Part shown: positions 58,185 through 64,000 of the stretch, one piece after another
Numbering within the stretch: position 1 is the first letter of the stretch
Layout: each line of letters starts with the position of its first letter
From: JASLDZ01 sp038226305
GTDB taxonomy: Bacteria; Pseudomonadota; Alphaproteobacteria; Caulobacterales; Caulobacteraceae
Reading direction: 5' to 3'
Length of the DNA stretch: 64,000 bases
Assembly (NCBI GenBank): GCA_038226305.1
Contig: JBBRQN010000004.1
Coordinates: forward strand, 124,001 to 188,000
The notes under the pieces: model-generated
What the model saw: the letters and a program-made list of their open reading frames with translations, nothing else
What the model was told of the DNA's origin: nothing
Database searches by the model: none
Translations under genes and position numbers: made by a program

Positions 58185-59594
58185 TCAGGCCGCCGCCTGC
58201 GCTGCGTGCGGCGCGGCCAGCCAGGCGTCCAGGTCAGCCAGCGCCCGCACGCTCATCTTGCGCTTCTTGGCCCGGCCGCGATCGACGCCCTTCAGTTTGC
58301 CGCCCGCGTGGTCGTGGGTTGGGGCGTCCATCGGGGGGAGGAGGCCATAGTTGATGTTCATGGGCTGGAAGCTCGCCTTGCCACCCTCGATGTGGCCCCC
58401 CGTCACGTGGGCGATAAGCGCGCCGAGCGCGGTCGTGGCCGGGGGTGACGACGCCTCCTCGCCCCGAGCTTCCGCTGCGGCGAAGCGGCCGGCCAGCAGC
58501 CCCAACGCTGCGCTCTCCACATAGCCCTCCACCCCGGTGATCTGCCCGGCGAAGCGGAGCGAGGGGCGCGACTTCAGCCGCAGCCGCCCATCCAAGAGGC
58601 GCGGGCTGTCGATGAAGGTGTTGCGATGCACGCCGCCCAGCCGGGCGAACTGGGCGTTCTCCAGCCCCGGAATGGTGCGGAACACCTCCACCTGGGCGGC
58701 GTGCTTCATCTTGGTCTGGAAGCCCACCATGTTGAACAGAGTGCCCAGCGCATTGTCCTGACGCAGCTGCACGACGGCATAGGCGCCGCGCTCGCCCTCC
58801 GGCGTGCGGGGGTCGCGCAGGCCCACGGGCTTCATGGGTCCGAAGCGCAGGGTCTCCCGGCCACGTTCGGCCATCACTTCCACCGGCAGACAGCCGTCGA
58901 AGTAGGGGGTGTCCTTCTCCCATTCGCGGAACTCGGCCTTGGGGCCGTCGATCAGGGCCTGCACGAAGGCTTCGTATTGGGCCTTGTCCATCGGGCAGTT
59001 GATGTAGGCCGCCTTGTCGCCGCCGGGGCCTTCCTTGTCGTAGCGCGACTGGCGCCAGGCCACGTCCATGTCGATCGAGTCGGCGTGGACGATGGGGGCG
59101 ATGGCGTCGAAGAAGGCCAGGGCGTCGGCGCCCGTCTCTTGGCGGATGGCCTCGGCCAGGGCGGCTGAGGTGAGCGGCCCCGTGGCGAGGATCGTCGAGC
59201 CCCACTCGGCGGGCGGCAGGCCGGTCACCTCGCCCGGCGCAAGGGTGATCAGGGGGTGCGCGCGCAGTCTCTCGCTCACGGCCTGCGAGAAGCCCTCGCG
59301 ATCCACCGCCAGCGCGCCCCCGGCGGGCACCTGATGCTCATCGGCGCACTGAAGGATCAGCGAGCCCATGCGCCGCATCTCGGCGTGCAGCAGGCCCACG
59401 GCGTTGTACTCCCAGTCATCCGACCGGAAGGAGTTGGAACACACCAGTTCGGCGAAGCCCGCGCCCTGGTGAACCGGCGTCTGCACCGTCGGCCGCATCT
59501 CGTGCAGCACCACGGGCACGCCCGCCTGCGCCGCCTGCCAGGCGGCCTCCGACCCGGCGAGCCCGCCGCCGACGATATGAATGGGAGATGTCAT
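58185..59594 (-). CDS. trmFO: Methylenetetrahydrofolate-tRNA-(uracil-54-C5)-methyltransferase
   Basis: 469 residues. FAD motif HIVGGGLAGSEAAWQAAQAG at the N-terminus. VCSNSFRSDD and YINCPMDKAQYE carry the two cysteines implicated in catalysis in TrmFO. GLENAQFARLGGVHRNTF and GVEGYVESAALGLLAGRFAA are family hallmarks. It makes ribothymidine at tRNA position 54 with folate as carbon donor. The C-terminal tail (GRAKKRKMSVRALADLDAWL) is longer and basic, as in Caulobacterales. It is divergent from the membrane-protein pair. Confidence 0.96.
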   Translation of the reverse strand: MTSPIHIVGGGLAGSEAAWQAAQAGVPVVLHEMRPTVQTPVHQGAGFAELVCSNSFRSDDWEYNAVGLLHAEMRRMGSLILQCADEHQVPAGGALAVDREGFSQAVSERLRAHPLITLAPGEVTGLPPAEWGSTILATGPLTSAALAEAIRQETGADALAFFDAIAPIVHADSIDMDVAWRQSRYDKEGPGGDKAAYINCPMDKAQYEAFVQALIDGPKAEFREWEKDTPYFDGCLPVEVMAERGRETLRFGPMKPVGLRDPRTPEGERGAYAVVQLRQDNALGTLFNMVGFQTKMKHAAQVEVFRTIPGLENAQFARLGGVHRNTFIDSPRLLDGRLRLKSRPSLRFAGQITGVEGYVESAALGLLAGRFAAAEARGEEASSPPATTALGALIAHVTGGHIEGGKASFQPMNINYGLLPPMDAPTHDHAGGKLKGVDRGRAKKRKMSVRALADLDAWLAAPHAAQAAA

Positions 59595-59772
59595 GGCGGC
59601 GTCATAGCGGCGCAGGTCCGCGCCTGAAAGCGCCGTGCCGCCACCCGCAGGGCGCGAGCCTGCGTCGATGCTGTTCCCTGCGACGGTGCGGCCCGCTTCA
59701 ATCGCGGGCGGGAAGCGCTAGACTGTGGGTTGGGGCGCGGCTCGAGGGGGCGGCGGAGCGTGGACGGCGCGA

Positions 59773-60999
59773 ATGGACGGGGCGGGGGTGCGGATCGCGA
59801 GCGGCGTGCGGGCGGCGACGGCCTTCACCGTCGGCTGCTGGGCTGACGCGTTCGTCCCGCTGACAATTCTCGCCGCCGCACAGGCGGCACGGTTCGCCCT
59901 GCCGCATCTGGGGTTTGAAGCACCGCTGGCAGAAAAGCTGCAGCTGGGCACTTGGGCGGTCACCGCCTTGGTGCTCGTTCCGTCACTGGGGGCGCTGTAT
60001 CGTTCCGCGGTGGGGGGGCGGCCAGCCGTCGGCATCGGCCCGGGCGGCGTGCAATGGGGCGCCGGCGAGACGCGGATCGCAACCCTGCTGGGCGTGATCG
60101 CCCTGGCGGTTCTGGCCCTGGCGGTGCCCGCCGCCGTCGTGGGCGGTGCCATCTTCTATCCGTTGCGCAGCGCGGGCGTGGTGCATGTGCCCCTGCTGGG
60201 GCAGTTCAGCCTGGGCGCCATCGCCGCAGCACCCGCCGTTCTGGCTTTCGCGGCCTTCGGCTATTTCCTGATCAGCCGCCTTTCCCTCGCCCTGCCCGCG
60301 GCGATGGCCGAGCGCAGCCTGGGCCTTCGCTCCGCCTGGAAGCTCTCGCGCCGATGGAGCGCCAGCCTGGCCATCACCCTGGCGCTGGTAGAGATCGTGC
60401 CGGCGGTGGGTATGTTTGCTCTCGCCCGGGTGATCGAGCAGCTCGAGTCCGGACAGGCCGCAGCCCTGGGCGGGCGCACCTGGCCCGCGGTGGACGCCTG
60501 GGTGGCCGCGAGCGTCATGGCCATTCTGTCGGCTTTCGTCTGCCTGCCCCTGGGGGTTGGCGCGCGCACCTGGTTCTACGGCCGGGGGCTGGCGGAGCGG
60601 CGGGCGCAGGAGCGGGCGGCTCGGCCGTCGATGCTGGCCCTGCCTGCCCCCAAGGCCAACTCGAAGGCGGAGGGCGCGGAAACTGACGACGACAATGTGG
60701 TCAAGCTCTTCCCTGACGCCGATGCTGGGGACGAAGGCGCGGAGGCGCCGGACGAAGCCGCCGTGGCCGAAGAGCCGGAGCCCGACGTGCCTGCCGGGCC
60801 GCATCGCCCGGTTCCGATCTGGACGCCGGACCTGGAGCGCCCCAAGCCCGAGTGGATCGCCCCGGTGGCCGCCCTGCGCGGGTCGGCCCTTGCGCAGGCG
60901 GTGACCGTACCCGTACTCCTCGCCCACGCGAACGACCGTGAGGCGCATCCCGCCTGGTTTTCGCCGCCAGAGCACCCCGAGGAGCCGCCCGTCGCATGA
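59773..60999 (+). CDS. Polytopic membrane protein with acidic cytoplasmic tail
   Basis: 408 residues with about six membrane helices in residues 1-270 (for example AVTALVLVPSLGALY and GVIALAVLALAVPAAVVGGA), and a polar C-terminal region (about 300-408) rich in Asp/Glu/Pro with EGAETDDDNVVKLFPDADAG. The SLGLRSAWKLSRRWSASLAI segment resembles one in the next protein (KRISLFRSWAMTGGQFWGLF), suggesting a related fold such as the DUF7847/GDPDPase-membrane group. The start is uncertain (ATG 59773; GTG 59788 is possible). It is coupled to the next gene by a four-base overlap. Function unknown. Confidence 0.65.
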   Translation: MDGAGVRIASGVRAATAFTVGCWADAFVPLTILAAAQAARFALPHLGFEAPLAEKLQLGTWAVTALVLVPSLGALYRSAVGGRPAVGIGPGGVQWGAGETRIATLLGVIALAVLALAVPAAVVGGAIFYPLRSAGVVHVPLLGQFSLGAIAAAPAVLAFAAFGYFLISRLSLALPAAMAERSLGLRSAWKLSRRWSASLAITLALVEIVPAVGMFALARVIEQLESGQAAALGGRTWPAVDAWVAASVMAILSAFVCLPLGVGARTWFYGRGLAERRAQERAARPSMLALPAPKANSKAEGAETDDDNVVKLFPDADAGDEGAEAPDEAAVAEEPEPDVPAGPHRPVPIWTPDLERPKPEWIAPVAALRGSALAQAVTVPVLLAHANDREAHPAWFSPPEHPEEPPVA

Positions 61000-61910
61000 T
61001 TCGCTTTCCACCGGTCGACGCGGCCATCGAGGGCTTCCGCGTCACCCGCGAACACCCCCTGCCGGTGCTGATGTGGGCGGCGCTGCTCATCGCCTTCAAT
61101 GTGATCGGCCAGGTAATCATCATCACCTCCGGGCTGACGCCTGCGATGGAGGCGGTGCAACGGCTGGGCCCTGAGGCGGGCGCGTCGGCCGTGATGGCGG
61201 TGATGCAATCGAGCGGCGGCTGGTTCGCCCTGCTCTTTCTGATGAGCTTCGTGGTCTACGTGATGCTCTACACGGCCCTGCTGCGGGCTGTGCTGGAGCC
61301 CGCTCGCGAGCGGGCCGGATACCTGGCTTTGGGGCAGGACGAGGTGCGGCAGCTGGGCCTCGCGCTCCTGATCTTCGTCTGCGCCCTGGTCTACAGCTTC
61401 GTCTGCCAGCTGATCGTGGCCGGAACCTTCCTCGCCAGCGCCTCCCTTGCCGGGGCGGCGGGTGGCCTCCTGCGTGCCGCCGTGCTGGTGGCGATGGTGC
61501 TGGCATTTCTATACCCGGCCGTGCGCCTTTCGCTGGCCCCGGCCATGACTTTTGCGGACAAGCGGATCAGCCTGTTCCGGTCGTGGGCGATGACGGGCGG
61601 GCAGTTCTGGGGCCTGTTCGGCGCCTATGTGCTGGCGGTGGTGCTGGCTTTCCTCGTCCTGATGCTGGCCTTCGTGATCTTCGCCGCCCTGGCGCTCAGC
61701 CTCGGCATGGCGACGGGCGGACGGTTCGACATCATCGCCTCGATCTCCAAGGCCATGCCGGTCAGCCTGGAGACGCTGTTCGCCCCGCCGCGCGTGGTGT
61801 TCCTGGTCTTCAACGCGATCTGCACCACGCTGTTCTTCGTGCTCACGGGCTCGGTGGCTCCCGCGGCGTTCCGGCTCCTGTCCGGCCGGGTGGGCGAACC
61901 CGCGCGATAG
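60996..61910 (+). CDS. Polytopic membrane protein, partner of the preceding gene
   Basis: 304 residues, about six membrane helices (e.g. WAALLIAFNVIGQVIIIT, LALLIFVCALVYSFVCQLIV, LAVVLAFLVLMLAFVIFAAL). No catalytic motif is visible. FRVTREHPLPVLMWAALL at the N-terminus and the RLSLAPAMTFADKRISLFRSW segment resemble DUF-type membrane proteins widespread in Caulobacteraceae. It overlaps the preceding gene by four bases and shares its operon, so both probably act together in the inner membrane. It converges with uvrA (12-bp gap). Function unknown. Confidence 0.65.
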   Translation: MIRFPPVDAAIEGFRVTREHPLPVLMWAALLIAFNVIGQVIIITSGLTPAMEAVQRLGPEAGASAVMAVMQSSGGWFALLFLMSFVVYVMLYTALLRAVLEPARERAGYLALGQDEVRQLGLALLIFVCALVYSFVCQLIVAGTFLASASLAGAAGGLLRAAVLVAMVLAFLYPAVRLSLAPAMTFADKRISLFRSWAMTGGQFWGLFGAYVLAVVLAFLVLMLAFVIFAALALSLGMATGGRFDIIASISKAMPVSLETLFAPPRVVFLVFNAICTTLFFVLTGSVAPAAFRLLSGRVGEPAR

Positions 61911-61922
61911 AGCAGACTTCGC

Positions 61923-64000
61923 TCAGGCCGTGCGCTTCTTCTTTGCGGCGGGGGATTTGAGCGACGAGGCCCGAGGCAGCGCCATGACCCGGGCGCGGCG
62001 ACGATCCTCGTGGCGCTGCAGGATGTCCTTCAGGTAGCGGCCGGTCCAGCTGTCCGGGTTGGCGGCCACCTGTTCGGGGGTGCCCACGGCCACGATCAGC
62101 CCGCCGCCGTCTCCGCCCTCCGGCCCGAAGTCGAGGAGCCAGTCGGCGGTCTTCACCACGTCCAGGTTGTGCTCGATCACGACGACGGTGTTCCCGCCGT
62201 CCACCAGTTCGTGCAGCACCTCCAGGAGCTTCTTGGTGTCCTCGAAGTGCAGGCCGGTGGTGGGCTCGTCCAGGATGTAGAGCGTGCGGCCGGTGGCGCG
62301 CTTGCTCAGCTCCTTCGACAGCTTCACCCGCTGCGCCTCGCCGCCGGAGAGGGTGGTGGCCGACTGGCCGACCTTCACGTAGCCGAGGCCGACCCGCTTC
62401 AGCGTCTCCATCTTGTCCCGGATGGGGGGCACGGCCTTGAAGAAGTCGGCCGCCTCCTCGACGTTCATGTCCAGCACATCGGCGATGGACTTGCCGCGGA
62501 ACAGGATCTCCAGGGTCTCGCGGTTGTAGCGCTTGCCCTTGCAGACGTCGCAGGTGACGTAGACGTCTGGCAGGAAGTGCATCTCGATCTTGATCAGCCC
62601 GTCGCCCTGGCAAGCCTCGCAACGCCCGCCTTTGACGTTGAAGCTGAACCGGCCCGGCCCGTAGCCCCGCGACTTGGCTTCCGGCAGGCCTGAGAACCAG
62701 TCGCGGATCGGCCCGAAGGCGCCGGTGTAGGTGGCCGGATTCGAGCGCGGGGTGCGCCCGATGGCCGACTGGTTGATGTCGATCACCTTATCGAAGTGCT
62801 CCAGCCCCTCGATGGAATCATACGGGGCCGGTGCGTCGGAGGCGTTGTTCAGCCGCCGCGCGGCGGCCTTGTAGAGCGTCTCGATGGTGAAGGTGGACTT
62901 GCCCCCGCCCGACACGCCGGTGACGCAGGTGAACGTGCCCACCGGGATCGAGCCCGTGACGCCCTTTAGGTTGTTTCCGCGCGCGCCGACCACCTTCAGC
63001 TGCTTCTTGCCGGGCTTGCGACGGTCGTCCGGCACGGCGATCTCGCGCACGCCGGTGAGGTACTGGCCGGTGACGCTGGCCTCTGCCGCCATGATCTCCG
63101 CAGGCGTGCCCTGCGCGATGATCTCGCCCCCGTGGATGCCCGCCGCGGGGCCCATGTCGATCACGTAGTCGGCGGTAAGGATCGCCTCCTCGTCGTGCTC
63201 GACGACCAGCACCGAGTTGCCGAGGTCGCGCAGGCCCTGGAGGCTCTGTAGGAGCCGGGTGTTATCGCGCTGGTGCAGGCCGATGGAGGGTTCGTCCAGG
63301 ACGTAGAGCACGCCCGTGAGGCCGCTACCGATCTGCGAGGCCAGGCGGATGCGCTGGCTCTCCCCGCCCGACAGCGTGCCCGAGGCGCGGGACAGGCTGA
63401 GGTAGTCGAGCCCCACGTCGTTCAGGAAGCGCAGGCGGTCGGTGATCTCCTTCAGGATGCGCCGGGCGATCTCCATCTGCTTGTCGCTGAGCTTGGCGCC
63501 CAGGGCCTCGAACCAGCCGCGTGCATCCTTGATCGACAGAAGGCCCACGTCGGCGATCGACGAGGCGTCGACCTTCACCGCCAGGGACTCCGGCCGCAGC
63601 CGCTTGCCGCCGCAGGCCTCGCAGGGGGTGTCGGACTGGTAGCGGCCGAGTTCCTCGCGCACCCAGGCGGAGTCAGTCTCCTTCCAGCGCCGTTCCAGGT
63701 TGGGCAGCACGCCCTCGAAGGGCTTGGAGACTTCGTATTTCCGCGCCTGGTCGTCGTAGACGAACTTGATCTTTTCACTGCCGGTGCCGTGCAGCACCAC
63801 CCGATGCGCCTCGTCGGGCAGGGCGTGCCAGGGCTTGTCCATCGAGAAGCCGTAGTGTCGAGCCAGGGCCTGCAGGGTCTGGGTGTAGAGGGGCGAGGGC
63901 CCGCGCGCCCACGGGGCCACGGCGCCCTTGTGCAGCGTCTTGTCCTTGTCCGGCACCACGAGGTCGGCGGAGAACTTCAGTTTCTGTCCCAGCCCGTCGC
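61923..64000 (-). CDS. uvrA: Excinuclease ABC subunit A, C-terminal part (runs off the window)
   Basis: About 692 residues are visible; the N-terminal part lies beyond position 64000. Present are a zinc-binding CEACGGKRL region, the first-domain signature TLSGGESQRIRLASQIGSGL with LDEPSIGLHQRD, a second Walker A VTGVSGGGKST, the CEACQGDG...CDVCKGKR zinc finger, TLSGGEAQRVKLSKELSKRA and LYILDEPTTGLHFED. UvrA recognises bulky DNA lesions and loads UvrB in nucleotide excision repair. A basic tail (SPAAKKKRTA) ends the protein. SOS control is common for uvrA, but its promoter is outside the window. Confidence 0.97.
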   Translation of the reverse strand, partial: DGLGQKLKFSADLVVPDKDKTLHKGAVAPWARGPSPLYTQTLQALARHYGFSMDKPWHALPDEAHRVVLHGTGSEKIKFVYDDQARKYEVSKPFEGVLPNLERRWKETDSAWVREELGRYQSDTPCEACGGKRLRPESLAVKVDASSIADVGLLSIKDARGWFEALGAKLSDKQMEIARRILKEITDRLRFLNDVGLDYLSLSRASGTLSGGESQRIRLASQIGSGLTGVLYVLDEPSIGLHQRDNTRLLQSLQGLRDLGNSVLVVEHDEEAILTADYVIDMGPAAGIHGGEIIAQGTPAEIMAAEASVTGQYLTGVREIAVPDDRRKPGKKQLKVVGARGNNLKGVTGSIPVGTFTCVTGVSGGGKSTFTIETLYKAAARRLNNASDAPAPYDSIEGLEHFDKVIDINQSAIGRTPRSNPATYTGAFGPIRDWFSGLPEAKSRGYGPGRFSFNVKGGRCEACQGDGLIKIEMHFLPDVYVTCDVCKGKRYNRETLEILFRGKSIADVLDMNVEEAADFFKAVPPIRDKMETLKRVGLGYVKVGQSATTLSGGEAQRVKLSKELSKRATGRTLYILDEPTTGLHFEDTKKLLEVLHELVDGGNTVVVIEHNLDVVKTADWLLDFGPEGGDGGGLIVAVGTPEQVAANPDSWTGRYLKDILQRHEDRRRARVMALPRASSLKSPAAKKKRTA

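Noticed and set aside
62881..62930. UvrA second Walker A reads GVSGGGKST instead of GVSGSGKST
   Set aside because: It still fits the GxxxxGK[ST] pattern, and I believe the same text occurs in other Caulobacterales.

Overview
The window is a high-GC chromosome segment of an alphaproteobacterium, most likely Caulobacteraceae (a Phenylobacterium/Caulobacter-like organism). The basis is the gene order tatABC-serS-surE-pcm-LysM/LytM lipoprotein-yajC-secDF-Mth938 domain-NDUFAF6-like, followed by trmFO and uvrA. CrtZ/CrtW xanthophyll genes, an EipA (DUF1134) protein, two TonB-dependent receptors and an alphaproteobacterial LexA box (GTTC-N7-GTTC) agree with this. No rRNA, insertion sequence, CRISPR array or prophage block was seen; there is one tRNA (Thr, GGT).

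Layout. 1-4 kb: 5' part of a TonB-dependent receptor, an exported epoxide-hydrolase-like enzyme, a class II type cytochrome c and a membrane-bound winged-helix protein. 4-9 kb: a metal cassette with a DmeF-type Co/Ni exporter behind an AT-rich palindromic promoter, a DUF2946 protein, a TonB receptor and a YcnI-PF03640 fusion. 9-20 kb: ordinary metabolism and transport (CoA-transferase family III/racemase, SLC13 permease, VOC protein, TraB/GumN protein, a molybdopterin oxidoreductase with its cytochrome b, AraC regulator, 3-hydroxybutyrate dehydrogenase, DUF2975-XRE pair, nitroreductase, lepA). 20.4-23.3 kb: an AT-richer insertion after lepA with a DGQHR-domain protein, an unrecognised HEPN-like partner and a convergent EVE-like/HNH endonuclease, bordered on the right by about 500 bp of hairpin-rich non-coding DNA. 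23.8-28 kb: SRAP/YedK, a two-HTH protein, crtZ-crtW and eipA. 28-35.4 kb: a DHA2 MFS exporter divergent from a tripartite RND efflux operon. 35.4-38.2 kb: a DNA-repair pair (DUF4130-UdgX fusion and radical SAM protein) behind an SOS box. 38.3-41.3 kb: a cupredoxin with a degenerate GGDEF-EAL protein. 41.4-45 kb: an Mla-type lipid transporter. 45-46 kb: tRNA-Thr and an apparently exported glutathione S-transferase. 46-62 kb: the conserved Tat/Sec/envelope block plus SGNH hydrolase, trmFO and two membrane proteins. 62-64 kb: the 3' part of uvrA.

Functional links. Envelope biogenesis dominates: two protein-export systems (Tat, SecDF-YajC), lipid trafficking (Mla), a degenerate LytM factor, EipA and a small-molecule efflux pump. 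Several enzymes carry Tat-like signals that the local TatABC could export. DNA maintenance appears three times (YedK, the UdgX/radical SAM operon, UvrA). The best candidate for an undescribed system is the DGQHR/HEPN-like/EVE-HNH insertion. The most concrete regulatory finding is the perfect SOS box in front of the radical SAM-UdgX operon.
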